Assembly (NCBI GenBank): GCA_900471525.1
Contig: UCEZ01000013.1
Span: 27,371-91,370, forward strand
DNA from: Hyphomicrobiales bacterium
GTDB lineage: Bacteria; Pseudomonadota; Alphaproteobacteria; Rhizobiales; Rhizobiaceae
Direction of reading: 5' to 3'
Length of the DNA stretch: 64,000 bases
Below, piece after piece: positions 18,599 through 28,248 of this stretch. The notes beneath the pieces are model-generated. The model did no database searches. It had not been told where the DNA came from and saw only the letters and a program-made list of their open reading frames with translations. Positions within the stretch are counted from its first letter, which is position 1, and each line of letters begins with the position of its first letter. Position numbers and translations under genes: made by a program.

Positions 18599-19036
18599 TC
18601 ATTTGCCTGCGTCGAGCCTGTCGATCGCCTGGACGTTACCGGCAGACGAACCGTTCGGATCGAATTCGGATTCCAGCCATTTATCGACAATGGCCTTTGC
18701 CAGTTCCGGCCCGATGACGCGGGCGCCCATGGTGATGATCTGGGCGTTGTTGGACTTGGCAGCCCGTTCGGCCGAGTAGGTATCGTGGGTCAGCGCCGCC
18801 CGGATGCCGGGCACCTTGTTGGCGGAGATGGAGACGCCGATGCCGGTGCCGCAGATCAGGATACCACGGTCGTTCTCACCACTGACGATGGTTTCGGCCA
18901 ATCCTTTGGATAGGTCGGCATAAAAACCGGACTGGCTGAGATTGCTGACTTCCAGGCCGCTCTTGGTGGCGAGATGGGCTTCGACGATGTCGAGAAGTGG
19001 CTTGCCGGCGCTGTCAGCGCCGATCGCGATTTTCAT
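18599..19036 (-). CDS. eryI: RpiB-family isomerase, probable D-erythrulose-4-phosphate isomerase (EryI/DerI type)
   Basis: 145 residues of the RpiB/LacAB family, which interconverts aldose and ketose phosphates. The characteristic [19 protein letters not shown] segment and an N-terminal IGADSAG are present. It lies downstream of a triosephosphate-isomerase homologue and a DeoR regulator, the arrangement known from erythritol/tetritol catabolism, where the RpiB homologue converts D-erythrulose 4-phosphate to D-erythrose 4-phosphate. A ribose-5-phosphate isomerase role cannot be excluded. The D-apiose locus in this window produces a substrate for this branch. Confidence 0.82.
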   Translation of the reverse strand: MKIAIGADSAGKPLLDIVEAHLATKSGLEVSNLSQSGFYADLSKGLAETIVSGENDRGILICGTGIGVSISANKVPGIRAALTHDTYSAERAAKSNNAQIITMGARVIGPELAKAIVDKWLESEFDPNGSSAGNVQAIDRLDAGK

Positions 19037-19064
19037 GTTTTTTTCCTTCCGTTGACGGTGTTTT

Positions 19065-19832
19065 TCAGAGCGCCGAGGCGACGCGTTTCAGGATGTCGAG
19101 ATAACCGGCGACATCCCAGGCGGCGCGGCCGATGAACAAGCCGTCGATATGCGGCTTGGTGATCAGTTCCTCGCAATTGCCGGGATTGACGCTGCCGCCG
19201 TAGAGAACCGGCACGGCGACGCCGAGGCTTGCCTTCGCCCATTGCGCGATCAGCGCGTGGCGCTCGTCGGCATAGCCGGCGGAGGCGGGGATGCCGTTGA
19301 CGCCGATTGCCCAGACGGGTTCGTAGGCAAGCAGGATCGGCTTCGTCCTGTCGTTCCCCTCAAGCAGCGAGAGCGCCCCTTCTACCTGTCGGTGCAGCAC
19401 CGCGTCGGCTTGACCTGCTTCCCGTTCGGCCAGCGTTTCGCCGATGCAGATCAGCGGGATGAGGCCATGCCGAACGGCAGCAGCCGTCTTCAAGCCGACC
19501 GTGCGGTCCGTCTCGCCAAAATGCTCGCGCCGCTCGCTATGACCGAGTTCGACGATATCCAGATTGCAATCCCTGAGCATCAGCGGCGAGATTTCGCCCG
19601 TCCATGCGCCGGCATCGTCCCAATGCATGTTCTGTGCGCCGACCTTGACGCTCGTTGCGGCAAGCCGTTCCTTCACCTGGCGCGTGGCTGTGAACGGCGG
19701 AATGACAAAGCGCTGAACGCGCGCATCCCGCACCGCATCGGCCTCGGCCAGTCCGTCGGCAAAGGCCATGGCCTCGGCGAGCGTCTTGTTCATCTTCCAG
19801 CTGGTTCCAACCCAGACGGATGCCTTTGTCAT
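19065..19832 (-). CDS. eryH: Triosephosphate-isomerase homologue, probable L-erythrulose-1-phosphate isomerase (EryH/LerI type)
   Basis: 255 residues. TIM-barrel motifs are present: WKMNKT near the N-terminus, ELGHSERR with the catalytic His, YEPVWAIG with the catalytic Glu, and a phosphate-binding [10 protein letters not shown]. The sequence is distinct from housekeeping TpiA, and its partners are a DeoR regulator (4-base overlap) and an RpiB homologue, as in tetritol gene clusters, where this enzyme converts L-erythrulose 1-phosphate to D-erythrulose 4-phosphate. No erythritol kinase or dehydrogenase is adjacent, so its substrate probably comes from another pathway. Confidence 0.83.
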   Translation of the reverse strand: MTKASVWVGTSWKMNKTLAEAMAFADGLAEADAVRDARVQRFVIPPFTATRQVKERLAATSVKVGAQNMHWDDAGAWTGEISPLMLRDCNLDIVELGHSERREHFGETDRTVGLKTAAAVRHGLIPLICIGETLAEREAGQADAVLHRQVEGALSLLEGNDRTKPILLAYEPVWAIGVNGIPASAGYADERHALIAQWAKASLGVAVPVLYGGSVNPGNCEELITKPHIDGLFIGRAAWDVAGYLDILKRVASAL

Positions 19833-20614
19833 GGTGTTTCCTCTGCGGTTTTCCCGCCAATTTTTTGAAGTTTGATACCGGCCTCCTGCAGGTCCTTTTC
19901 GTAGGAAAACTCGATTTCCGCGCCGGTCAGAACCATGTCGAATGCGTCGAGCCCCGTCAGGAAATGGAGCGCGGATTTGCCGAACTTGCCGTGATCGACG
20001 AGTAGAACGGCGCGCGCCGCCGACTTCATCATCTGCCGCTTGGTCTGGACGACTTCCTGATCCTGATGAAAGGCGGACGCGCCGTGGATGGCCGAACTTG
20101 ACAGGAAGGCCATGTCCGCCCTGAGCGAGCGCAGGGCTTCTTCGGTGGTGATGCCGAAAAAGCCGTTGAATTTCTTCGAGTATTGACCGCCAAGCGAGAT
20201 AACGTCGATACCGGCAACTGCTGCAAGTTTATTAATGACGCCGAGATTGTTGGTGATCACCGTCAAGGGCCGGATCTCCTTGAGATAGTCTGCCAGCCCG
20301 CCGGCGGTCGAACCATCGTCGATGATGATGATCTGGCCGGGCTCGATCAGTGTCGCGGCATGCTGCGCCAGCCGCCGCTTTTCCTCCGCTGCGATCTTCT
20401 CGCGATAGCGGAAATCGCTCTCGAATTGCGGGCTGGACTGGATCGACGCGCCGCCATGGACCTTGCGAAGCAGGCCTGCCTGCTCGAGATCGTCGAGGTC
20501 GCGGTGCACGGTCATCTTACTGACGGCAAACCGGCTGGACAGGTCTTCGACCGACGCCGAGCCAGTTTCCATCAGGATATCCATGATCGCCTGGCGCCGG
20601 TCTTCGGGCTTCAT
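19829..20614 (-). CDS. DeoR/GlpR-family transcriptional regulator
   Basis: 261 residues. The N-terminus (RRQAIMDILMETGSASVEDL, then FAVSKMTVHRDLDDL) is a DeoR-type helix-turn-helix. The C-terminal half is the sugar-phosphate-sensing DeoRC domain (IDDGSTAGGL, ITNNLGVINKL). Its last codons overlap the start of the EryH-type gene by 4 bases, so it is the first gene of a three-gene operon. It most likely represses that operon and responds to a tetrose or other sugar phosphate. Confidence 0.88.
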   Translation of the reverse strand: MKPEDRRQAIMDILMETGSASVEDLSSRFAVSKMTVHRDLDDLEQAGLLRKVHGGASIQSSPQFESDFRYREKIAAEEKRRLAQHAATLIEPGQIIIIDDGSTAGGLADYLKEIRPLTVITNNLGVINKLAAVAGIDVISLGGQYSKKFNGFFGITTEEALRSLRADMAFLSSSAIHGASAFHQDQEVVQTKRQMMKSAARAVLLVDHGKFGKSALHFLTGLDAFDMVLTGAEIEFSYEKDLQEAGIKLQKIGGKTAEETP

Positions 20615-20691
20615 CGTATCACTTTCGCGTGGTCTTGCTTGTATCTAAAATAACTCAAAGTTTGCAATTTACAACCTAAATCATGGTATTT

Positions 20692-20718
20692 TGTGATTTT
20701 TGTATGTGATAATGTGAT
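20692..20718. promoter_or_regulatory. Triple TGTGAT repeat in the deoR-pncB divergent gap
   Basis: TGTGAT occurs at 20692, 20705 and 20713 in the same orientation within an AT-rich part of the 260-base gap between the divergent DeoR and pncB genes. Repeated short motifs of this kind are common operator elements for DeoR-family proteins. Assignment to this regulator is inference. Confidence 0.35.
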
Positions 20719-20874
20719 ATCGATGTTTGATCCTCCCGCCGCGGTCCGCGTATTGTTGGATTTCTAGTGATTTGCTTTGTTGCATCAGCCTGTTGCGGCG
20801 GGGCCGAATGCCGTGTCATGACTGTGGAGTGAACCACACATGTGCAGGCAGTGCCGACGCGGGAGAGATTTTTC

Positions 20875-22179
20875 ATGACCAAGACGGATATCGCCCGCCG
20901 GGTCTACGACAATGCCTGGAAGCTCGATCCGGTCGTGCGCAGCCTGCTCGATACGGATTTCTACAAGCTTCTGATGCTGCAGATGATCTGGCGCCTCTAT
21001 CCCGAGGTGGATGCAACCTTCTCGCTGATCAACCGCACCAAGACGGTGCTGCTGACTGAGGAGATTGACGAGCAGGAACTGCGCGAACAACTCGACTACG
21101 TGCGCGGTTTGCGTTTCACCAAGAAGGAAATGATCTGGCTCGCGGGCAACACCTTCTATGGCCGCAAGCAGATTTTCGCGCCCGATTTCCTCGCCTGGCT
21201 CGCGGATTTTCAGCTGCCGGACTACGAGCTTTCCCGTAAGCATGGCCAGTACGAGCTGACCTTCCCCGGCAAATGGACCCACACCAGCATGTGGGAAATC
21301 CCGGCGTTGGCGATCATCAACGAATTGCGGTCGCGCACCGCCATGAAGGACATGGGGCCTTTTGCCCTCGACGTCCTCTATGCCCGCGCGAAAGCCAAGA
21401 TGTGGTCGAAGGTCGAGCAGCTTCGGGCCTATCCGGACCTGCGTATCTCCGATTTCGGCACGCGCCGCCGCCATAGTTTCCTGTGGCAGCGCTGGTGCGT
21501 CGAAGCGCTGAAGGAAGGCATCGGCAAGTCGTTCTCCGGCACCAGCAACGTGCTTCTCGCCATGGATACCGATCTGGAGGCACTCGGCACGAACGCGCAT
21601 GAACTGCCGATGGTCGCCGCTGCCCTGGCGCGCGACGACAAGGAACTGGGGGAGGCGCCCTACAAGGTTCTGCAGGATTGGAACCAGCTCTATGGCGGCA
21701 ACCTGTTGATCGTACTCCCCGATGCTTTCGGTACGGCGGCTTTCCTGCGCAATGCGCCTGACTGGGTTGCCGACTGGACGGGCTTTCGCCCTGACAGCGC
21801 GCCGCCGATCGAAGGCGGGGAGAAGATCCTTGCCTGGTGGAAGAAAATGGGTCGCGATCCGAAGGAAAAATTGCTGATCTTTTCCGATGGCCTGGATGTC
21901 GAGACCATCGTCCAGACCTATCGCCATTTTCAGGGCCGGGTGCGGATGAGCTTCGGTTGGGGCACCAACCTCACCAATGATTTCGCCGGCTGCGCGCCGA
22001 TGGAAATCAGCGGGCTCAATCCGATCTCGATCGTCTGCAAGGTTATCGATGCCAACGGCCGTCCAGCCGTGAAACTCTCGGACAATCCACGCAAGGCAAC
22101 CGGTGAACCGTCCGAGGTCGAGCGCTATCTGAAGTTCTTCGGAACCGAGGATTTTACCGAACAGGCGGTCAAGGTCTGA
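20875..22179 (+). CDS. pncB: Nicotinate phosphoribosyltransferase
   Basis: 434 residues, normal for bacterial NAPRTase. The enzyme makes nicotinate mononucleotide from nicotinate and PRPP in NAD salvage. Recognisable segments are [16 protein letters not shown] near the N-terminus, [18 protein letters not shown], and the PRPP-site region [10 protein letters not shown]...[10 protein letters not shown]. The start at ATG 20875 has the ribosome site GGGAGAG; an in-frame ATG at 20842 has none. It is divergent from the DeoR operon, with no evident functional link. Confidence 0.95.
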   Translation: MTKTDIARRVYDNAWKLDPVVRSLLDTDFYKLLMLQMIWRLYPEVDATFSLINRTKTVLLTEEIDEQELREQLDYVRGLRFTKKEMIWLAGNTFYGRKQIFAPDFLAWLADFQLPDYELSRKHGQYELTFPGKWTHTSMWEIPALAIINELRSRTAMKDMGPFALDVLYARAKAKMWSKVEQLRAYPDLRISDFGTRRRHSFLWQRWCVEALKEGIGKSFSGTSNVLLAMDTDLEALGTNAHELPMVAAALARDDKELGEAPYKVLQDWNQLYGGNLLIVLPDAFGTAAFLRNAPDWVADWTGFRPDSAPPIEGGEKILAWWKKMGRDPKEKLLIFSDGLDVETIVQTYRHFQGRVRMSFGWGTNLTNDFAGCAPMEISGLNPISIVCKVIDANGRPAVKLSDNPRKATGEPSEVERYLKFFGTEDFTEQAVKV

Positions 22180-22382
22180 TTGTAATCGGGCTTTTGCCAG
22201 CAATCTGGGCATAAGCCCGAAAACTTACCATAATTTAATCGTTTGAAGCTAATATAGCTGGTGAAATTGAGCGCGCTGCCGGGATGAAGCCGGCCGATCG
22301 ATCCCGCCAGTCATGAGGCCTGCTCCGGGTTGTCCCTTCACCGTCTGCGACGGGAAGGATGTACCGATTATGGAGCCCGTGC

Positions 22383-24203
22383 ATGTCCCGACCCTCTATC
22401 AGAATGTCGCTTGTTGCCATCTTCTCGGCAATCGCCCTCATCGTCACTGGTTTTGCCTGGATTTCCCTCGACTCGCTGTCGCGCATCCAGGAAACGACAC
22501 GCCGCATCACCGCGGAATCCCTGCCAAGCATGCTCGCGGCAAAGGATGTCAAGGCGAAGATGCTGGAGATGAAGATCGGCTATCTCGCGCACATTACCGC
22601 AGCCTCTCCGAAAGCGACGACGGCGGCGGAAGAGGCAATCAAGAAGTCGCAGGACGAGATCAAGACGGTAACGGCAAGCTATGCGGCACTTGCCGGTTCC
22701 GACAAGGAACGCGAAATCCTCAGACGGACGACAGATGGGATCGAGGCTTACATCAAGGCCGGCGAGGGCATGATGAACCTGTCCAAGATGGGCATGTATG
22801 ACGGCGCCGCCAAGGCGCTGGCTGACATGAACACGATCTCCGACCCCGCTCTCCAGGCGATCGACGAACTGGTTGCGTTGAATTTCGAGGATGTCGGCAA
22901 GGCCGTTCAGCTGACCGCGGATACCCACAGGTCGGCGACCACCTTCGTCTACGCGATCATCGGCGCAGTCGCGGCCCTGATTGCGATATCGACCTTCTTC
23001 GCCCTGCGCGGCATAGCAAGACCCATTGGCATCATCACCCGGTCGATGATCAATCTGGCGGAAGGTGATACCAACAAGACCATCCCCTATGCCGACCGTG
23101 CCGATGAGATCGGCTCCATGGCCGGCGCCGTTGAAGTGTTCCGCCAGGCGGCGATTTCCAACCGGCGCCTCGAGCTTGAGGCCGAGGAAAACCGGCGGCA
23201 GGCCGAGGCTGACCGCGAACGCCTGACGGCGGAAGCCGAAGCCGCCGCGCAAGGCCGCCTGCAACAGGCAACATCCGGGCTCGCATCCGGCCTGAAGCGG
23301 CTTGCCGCCGGCGATCTGTCGTTTCAGTTGAACGAACCCTTCGCGCCGGATTTCGAGGCTTTGCGCCACGACCTGAATGCCGCCGTCAACCAGTTGCAGG
23401 AGACATTGACTTCGGTGGCGCACGCTGCCGATCTGATCGACAACGGGTCGCGTGAAGTCAGCCACAGTGCCGACGACCTGGCGCGCCGGACCGAGCAGCA
23501 GGCTGCCTCTCTGGAAGAGACCGCCGCAGCGCTCGATCAGATCACGGTGAATGTCACCAGTTCGTCACGGCGAACTGAAGAGGCGCGCGGTATCGCGGCC
23601 AAGGCAAATGCCAGCGCATCGCAGTCCGGTGTCGTCGTCGCCAATGCGGTCAACGCCATGGGTCGTATCGAGCAATCGTCGAACCAGATTTCCAACATTA
23701 TCGGCGTCATCGACGAAATCGCCTTCCAGACCAATCTTCTGGCGCTGAACGCCGGTGTCGAGGCGGCGCGCGCAGGGGACGCCGGCAGGGGCTTTGCCGT
23801 TGTCGCCCAGGAAGTGCGCGAACTGGCGCAGCGCTCGGCCAAGGCCGCCAAGGAAATCAAGGAGCTGATCCGCAACTCAACCGCGGAAGTTGAAAACGGT
23901 GTCAAGCTGGTAAGCGAAACCGGCGAAGCGCTGAAGACTATCGAGACTTACGTCGTGACGATCAATCATCACATGGACGCGATCGCCACGTCGGCGCGCG
24001 AACAGTCGACGGGGCTTGCCGAAGTCAACACCGCCGTCAATCAGATGGACCAGGTCACCCAGCAGAACGCGGCGATGGTGGAAGAGACCAACGCCGCGGG
24101 AGCGACGTTGGCCAATGAGAGCGTCAATCTGCGCGCCTTGATTTCGCGTTTCACGCTGCAGGCCGGTGATCGTCGCGAAGCCTATGGGCGCCGCGCGGCA
24201 TAA
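22383..24203 (+). CDS. Methyl-accepting chemotaxis protein
   Basis: 606 residues. One membrane helix is at about 10-28, a periplasmic four-helix-type sensor follows to about 188, then a second helix at about 190-212, HAMP, a charged coiled coil rich in Glu/Arg, and the signalling domain with the conserved hairpin tip [20 protein letters not shown]. The cytoplasmic part lacks a C-terminal CheR/CheB-docking pentapeptide. ATG 22383 has a GGAG site; the in-frame ATG at 22359 does not. The ligand cannot be inferred, and no che genes are nearby. Confidence 0.92.
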   Translation: MSRPSIRMSLVAIFSAIALIVTGFAWISLDSLSRIQETTRRITAESLPSMLAAKDVKAKMLEMKIGYLAHITAASPKATTAAEEAIKKSQDEIKTVTASYAALAGSDKEREILRRTTDGIEAYIKAGEGMMNLSKMGMYDGAAKALADMNTISDPALQAIDELVALNFEDVGKAVQLTADTHRSATTFVYAIIGAVAALIAISTFFALRGIARPIGIITRSMINLAEGDTNKTIPYADRADEIGSMAGAVEVFRQAAISNRRLELEAEENRRQAEADRERLTAEAEAAAQGRLQQATSGLASGLKRLAAGDLSFQLNEPFAPDFEALRHDLNAAVNQLQETLTSVAHAADLIDNGSREVSHSADDLARRTEQQAASLEETAAALDQITVNVTSSSRRTEEARGIAAKANASASQSGVVVANAVNAMGRIEQSSNQISNIIGVIDEIAFQTNLLALNAGVEAARAGDAGRGFAVVAQEVRELAQRSAKAAKEIKELIRNSTAEVENGVKLVSETGEALKTIETYVVTINHHMDAIATSAREQSTGLAEVNTAVNQMDQVTQQNAAMVEETNAAGATLANESVNLRALISRFTLQAGDRREAYGRRAA

Positions 24204-24231
24204 CTTTCGCGGAACTCCGGGCCAAAAATAA

Positions 24232-24270
24232 AAACCCAGCCGGTGGAGGCGTCCGGCTGGGTTTGTTTGC
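24232..24270. terminator. Bidirectional intrinsic terminator
   Basis: A perfect 12-base-pair stem (24232-24243 with 24253-24264, loop 9) has T-rich tracts on both sides (TTTGTTT on plus; TTTTTATTTTT on minus). It ends the chemoreceptor gene and the convergent small gene. Confidence 0.9.
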
Positions 24271-24308
24271 GCAATCTTGTTAGGGATGCGCCGGGAGAAC
24301 TGGTCGTG

Positions 24309-24572
24309 TTACGCGCTCAGGCGCAGGCAGTCGGAGCGCGAGGCGAGGGGATGGACCATGGACAGCAGGCGGCGCTTGGGTGCCGCGAGCAGGTTGGCCG
24401 TATGATTTTTGGCGCTCACCGTACCTGGCTGCATCTGGCGAAGCGCGCTGGCAGCGGAGTAGAGAAGCGTTTTCATTTCATTGGTCGTGACGCCATCCGC
24501 ACGCATAACGGCACGGATCACCGGGTCCGTCAGAACCTCATGGATGGTCAGATCGCTGTTTGCCTGGTGCAT
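24309..24572 (-). CDS. Small conserved alphaproteobacterial protein
   Basis: 87 residues. The N-terminal segment (LTIHEVLTDPVIRAVMRADG) followed by a short amphipathic helix resembles small, uncharacterised proteins common in rhizobia. AAGGA precedes the ATG, and the gene ends at a good shared terminator. It is divergent from the TetR regulator, sharing a gap with operator-like dyads, so it may be that regulator's target. Function unknown. Confidence 0.7.
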   Translation of the reverse strand: MHQANSDLTIHEVLTDPVIRAVMRADGVTTNEMKTLLYSAASALRQMQPGTVSAKNHTANLLAAPKRRLLSMVHPLASRSDCLRLSA

Positions 24573-24655
24573 TGGGGTATTCCTTCGGGTTCATCGTCTT
24601 TTCCGGTGGGCGGATCCCGGCCGGTGTCTTAAACTTGACATCGTTTTCTTGCGGT

Positions 24656-24696
24656 GTTACCAGTAAGTAACATTCGAATAGTTACCGACCGGTCAC
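24656..24696. promoter_or_regulatory. Two dyads in the promoter gap of the TetR-family regulator
   Basis: A perfect GTTAC-N6-GTAAC dyad (24656-24671) is followed by a second imperfect dyad with GTnACCG and CGGTnAC arms (24681-24696) ending 4 bases before the regulator's ATG. A TTGACA at 24635-24640 may be the -35. Placement over the promoter and start fits autoregulation. Confidence 0.5.
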
Positions 24697-24700
24697 ACCT

Positions 24701-25390
24701 ATGTCAAGAAGCCTCGTCAATAAAAATTCGAAATCCGTATCAGGCCCGAAACCGGCAGATGTAAGGCTGGAAAAGGGTGACTGTGTGCAGGCGCGTCAGG
24801 CGCCGCGGGATCGTATCGTTTCAATGGCTTGTGAGTTGTTTCGGCAACACGGGATCCGCGGCATTGGCGTCGACGCCATTGCCGAGGCCGCCGAGACCAA
24901 CAAGATGACGCTCTACCGTCATTTCGGCTCCAAAGACGACCTCGTCTGCGAGACTTTGCGCTACACGTCGGAGAAGGCGGCGGCCTTCTGGGACCAACTC
25001 GAAGCCTCCCATCCGAACGATCCGATGGCCCAGCTCCAGGGCTGGGTGAAAGCCAGGGCACAGTGTCTTGCCGACAATAAATATGGCTGCGACCTCGCCA
25101 ATGCGGCCGTCGAACTCAAGGAGCAGGGCCATCCGGCCCATGTGGTGATCGAAAACTTCAAGCTTGCCCAGCGCCGCCGCCTCGAAAAGCTCTGTCGCGA
25201 TGCCGGGGTGAGCGAACCGGAACTGTTGTCCGACACGCTTTCGATGCTGATGGAAGGCGCCCAGGTGAGCAAGCTTGCAACAGGCAGCGAAGGTCCCTCG
25301 ATGCGGTTCATGCGGGCCTGTGAAGCAGCGATTGCTTCTTTCCACCAACCCGCAACAGCTCTCGAAACCGCTTCTCAGATACCGGCTTGA
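24701..25390 (+). CDS. TetR/AcrR-family transcriptional regulator
   Basis: 229 residues. The helix-turn-helix is IRGIGVDAIAEAAETNKMTL then YRHFGSKDDLV, a strong TetR signature, preceded by an unusually long basic N-terminal tail of about 30 residues. The C-terminal ligand domain resembles TetR_C groups with CDLANAAVELKEQGHP. It lies 130 bases before the amidohydrolase/DUF1704/ATP-grasp run and may control it as well as the divergent small gene. Ligand unknown. Confidence 0.88.
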   Translation: MSRSLVNKNSKSVSGPKPADVRLEKGDCVQARQAPRDRIVSMACELFRQHGIRGIGVDAIAEAAETNKMTLYRHFGSKDDLVCETLRYTSEKAAAFWDQLEASHPNDPMAQLQGWVKARAQCLADNKYGCDLANAAVELKEQGHPAHVVIENFKLAQRRRLEKLCRDAGVSEPELLSDTLSMLMEGAQVSKLATGSEGPSMRFMRACEAAIASFHQPATALETASQIPA

Positions 25391-25520
25391 ATATTGCCGC
25401 TCGCATAGGCTGAGCGTTCCGCGTCATCGACCGTCTCGATGGAACAAACGCGCCTCCCGTCCATTTATTCGTTGATTGAAAAGCGCTGCGCCGCAGCTGC
25501 CTGTCAACGAGAAGGACGGC

Positions 25521-26342
25521 ATGTCCCCTTTAAAGGATGTCATCTTAGAACCCGATCCTGAAGACTGGTGGTCGGCGCATCGCGGTGCCTCGCCGATCGT
25601 CGGCACGGCTATCCATAACGGGCATCATATTCGTGGTGATCTGCAAGATTTGCTTGGGCTCAGCACCGAGCAACGGCTGCGCGAAGAAGATCCCTTCACC
25701 GAATTCTTCATTCGCGATCTGCCAAACCGCATCGTCTTTCACCGCTCCCGTTTCGAGATCGACCTCAATCGCGCACCCGACGGCGCGATTTATCTGAAGC
25801 CCGAGCAGGCCTGGGGGCTGAAGGTCTGGAAGGACCAGCTGCCCGAAGCGGCGATCGCAACGTCCTTGCATGTGCATGATGCCTACTACGCCATGCTGGA
25901 CACTTACCTTCGTGGCCTTGAGCAGCAATACGGCGCCTTCATCCTCCTCGACATCCATAGCTACAATCACCGCCGCGACGGAGCCGATGGTCCCGAAATG
26001 CCGTTCGAAACGGCACCGCAGATCAATATCGGCACCTCCTCAATGGACCGCCAACGCTGGGCGCCGATACTCGATACCCTGATGGAGCAGTTGCGCAGCT
26101 TTGAATTTCGCGGCCGGCGCATGGATGTTCGCGAAAACATCGCGTTTCAGGGCAAGGGCGAGCAGACGCGCTTTGTTCATGAGCGATTTCCACGGACAGG
26201 CTGTGCCATCGCCATCGAGTTCAAGAAATTCTTCATGGACGAGTGGACGGGTGAGCCGGACATCGAGGCGCTGAAGGCGATGCGGGAAATGATCCGCCTG
26301 TCGCTGCCGGTTCTTGTTGAAACCCTGCGGGTGTCGACATGA
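25521..26342 (+). CDS. N-formylglutamate amidohydrolase (HutG) family protein
   Basis: 273 residues from ATG 25521 (ribosome site AAGGA); an upstream in-frame TTG is less likely. The zinc amidohydrolase fold is suggested by HDAYYAML and LLDIHSYNHRRDG, which provide candidate metal ligands. No other histidine-degradation gene is nearby, so the HutG reaction is probably not its job. The stop overlaps the next ATG (ATGA), showing translational coupling with the DUF1704 metalloprotease. In this context it may hydrolyse an amide or acyl bond on a peptide or amino-acid conjugate. Substrate unknown. Confidence 0.8.
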   Translation: MSPLKDVILEPDPEDWWSAHRGASPIVGTAIHNGHHIRGDLQDLLGLSTEQRLREEDPFTEFFIRDLPNRIVFHRSRFEIDLNRAPDGAIYLKPEQAWGLKVWKDQLPEAAIATSLHVHDAYYAMLDTYLRGLEQQYGAFILLDIHSYNHRRDGADGPEMPFETAPQINIGTSSMDRQRWAPILDTLMEQLRSFEFRGRRMDVRENIAFQGKGEQTRFVHERFPRTGCAIAIEFKKFFMDEWTGEPDIEALKAMREMIRLSLPVLVETLRVST

Positions 26343-28240
26343 CCAGCACGCACCGCAGGCACCGTGATGCCACGGCCAGCCATCCCCCGGAGTGGCTGGA
26401 AGAAATCCTCGATTGCATCCGCACGGACAAGTCCGTGCGGAAGGATTTCGACGATGGCGGCCGTCTTCATATCGATCGGCCGCTGCCGTTCCTCTCGATT
26501 TTTCTCATCAAGGGACGAGAAGACCTCGCGGCTCGTGATGTCGTCGCGGCCAACGCCTCCTATCTGATCGCCAATCATGTCGACGAAGCTCTGCCGATCA
26601 TCACGGCGGTCGGCGGCGTTCTCAGAGAGCGGTTCGGGGCCTTCATGCTGCTGGATGTCGATGAACTGGAACATGACACGCTACTCAGCGACGACGCACC
26701 CTATCTGCCGCCATTTGAAATCAGGATTGCCGCGACCAGCGAGCCCGCCACCGAGGAAGCGGAGGCAGCATTGGCGGAGGGGGTCGATGTAAGGCAAGTC
26801 AAGTTCCGCACCCCGCATGTGGAACGGTTCGCGTTGCAAACCGATCTGCAGGCGGCGACGCTGGCCGACCAGACCGGTTTCCCGATCGTGGCGATCCGGT
26901 TTGCGCCGATCTACAGGCAGCCGGAATCGGGAAACATCTATCCCGACCTGCGCGAACGGCTGGTCGCCAATATATTCGATGCCGGCCTGAAGGCTTTCGC
27001 TACTTTCGTGGCGGCGACGCAAAGCCTGAAGATCACCACGCACCGGGCCCTTGGCCGCAAGGCCTTTGTCGATGCGGTCAGCCGCGCCGACCGCAGCATT
27101 GACGAGGTTGCTGCGAGTTTCGATTTTCTTCTGGCGGTAACGCCGATCAACGCCGATGCCGCCTGGCAGGAGTTCAAGGCGGGCCGGTTCAAACGCACGC
27201 CGCAATTTCTCTATCGGTCGCTGTCGGTGAAGGTGGAGGCGGAAAAGCGCAAACTCTTCTCCGTCGCCTTCGACCGGTTCGAGGATCCGCTTCTCTACCA
27301 TCTCTATCGCGAGAAGCAGCAGGAACTCGATTTGCAACTGTCGCTGATCTCGGCCCGCGAGACCAGACGTTTCGTCGAATACAGCCGCGCGCTCTATGGC
27401 CCCGTGGAGACATCGCTGCACCGCAGCGCCGTAGAAATCCTCGTTCAAACAGAGAAAGCCGCCCATGATGGCGATGACGGCGAGACCGACACCGAGATCG
27501 CCGATTGCTACGATGTCGAAATTGCCGCCCGTGCGATGATCGCCAACTATCAGCGGCAGTATGAAGGGTTCACGGCTGAGATCGAATTGCGCGACGACCT
27601 GCCGCCCGGCCTTCTGGTGTCAGACGGCCGCCTGCTTATTTCCCGTGCGACCCGTGTGGCGAGAAGCCGCGTCCATGCACTTTTGAGCCATGAGATCGGG
27701 GTGCACTTACTCACTTATTTCAATGGCTCGGCGCAAGGCCTGCGCCTCTTCCGCTCCGGCCTTGCCGGCTACGAGGGCATGCAGGAGGGTCTGGCGGTAT
27801 TCTCCGAATATATGGCCGGCGGTATGACGGTAGCAAGGCTTCGCCTTGTCGCGGCCCGTGTCGTCGCCTGCGCGGGGATGCTCGAAGGGCGGCCGTTTGC
27901 CGAGACCTACAGCATGCTCGTCGGCGAATACGGGTTCAGTCCGGCTGCGGCCTTCAATCTGACCTTGAGGCTTTATCGCGGCGGCGGTCTCGCCAAGGAC
28001 GCCATTTATCTGCGTGGCTTGCTGGAATTACTCGACCATTTGAAATCGGGTGGTGCACTCGATCCGTTCTGGATGGGCAAGATTTCTGCGTCGCATTTCC
28101 GGGTGATGCAGGAACTCAGCCTGCGCGGTCTGCTGAAAGCACCTGTCATCCGGCCCGCTTTCCTCACCCATCCGCAAGCACAAGCCCGCCTGGACAAGGC
28201 GCGGGCAGGACTGAACCCCCTCGATATGATCGCCAGTTAG
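26339..28240 (+). CDS. QEGLA-motif / DUF1704 putative metallo-carboxypeptidase
   Basis: 633 residues. The zinc motif is HEIGVH (His451, Glu452, His455), and the downstream QEGLA (482-486) supplies the third ligand region. This is the family annotated as flavohemoglobin expression-modulating QEGLA motif protein. Its eukaryotic relatives include microtubule-associated tyrosine carboxypeptidases. It overlaps the amidohydrolase gene by 4 bases and lies 8 bases before an ATP-grasp ligase gene. I infer removal of a C-terminal residue from a peptide or protein, but the bacterial substrate is not known. The N-terminal 330 residues have no clear assignment. Confidence 0.82.
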   Translation: MTSTHRRHRDATASHPPEWLEEILDCIRTDKSVRKDFDDGGRLHIDRPLPFLSIFLIKGREDLAARDVVAANASYLIANHVDEALPIITAVGGVLRERFGAFMLLDVDELEHDTLLSDDAPYLPPFEIRIAATSEPATEEAEAALAEGVDVRQVKFRTPHVERFALQTDLQAATLADQTGFPIVAIRFAPIYRQPESGNIYPDLRERLVANIFDAGLKAFATFVAATQSLKITTHRALGRKAFVDAVSRADRSIDEVAASFDFLLAVTPINADAAWQEFKAGRFKRTPQFLYRSLSVKVEAEKRKLFSVAFDRFEDPLLYHLYREKQQELDLQLSLISARETRRFVEYSRALYGPVETSLHRSAVEILVQTEKAAHDGDDGETDTEIADCYDVEIAARAMIANYQRQYEGFTAEIELRDDLPPGLLVSDGRLLISRATRVARSRVHALLSHEIGVHLLTYFNGSAQGLRLFRSGLAGYEGMQEGLAVFSEYMAGGMTVARLRLVAARVVACAGMLEGRPFAETYSMLVGEYGFSPAAAFNLTLRLYRGGGLAKDAIYLRGLLELLDHLKSGGALDPFWMGKISASHFRVMQELSLRGLLKAPVIRPAFLTHPQAQARLDKARAGLNPLDMIAS

Positions 28241-28248
28241 GAGTCATC

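Noticed and set aside
19065..19832. Housekeeping triosephosphate isomerase
   Set aside because: It is the middle gene of a DeoR-TPI-RpiB operon typical of tetrose catabolism. A glycolytic role cannot be fully excluded, but the context favours EryH.
22180..22382. Possible riboswitch in the gap before the chemoreceptor gene
   Set aside because: I looked for cyclic-di-GMP and other known aptamer cores and found none; only weak GC stems are present.
25521..26342. HutG of histidine degradation
   Set aside because: No hutH, hutU, hutI or related regulator is nearby, and the gene is translationally coupled to a DUF1704 protease.
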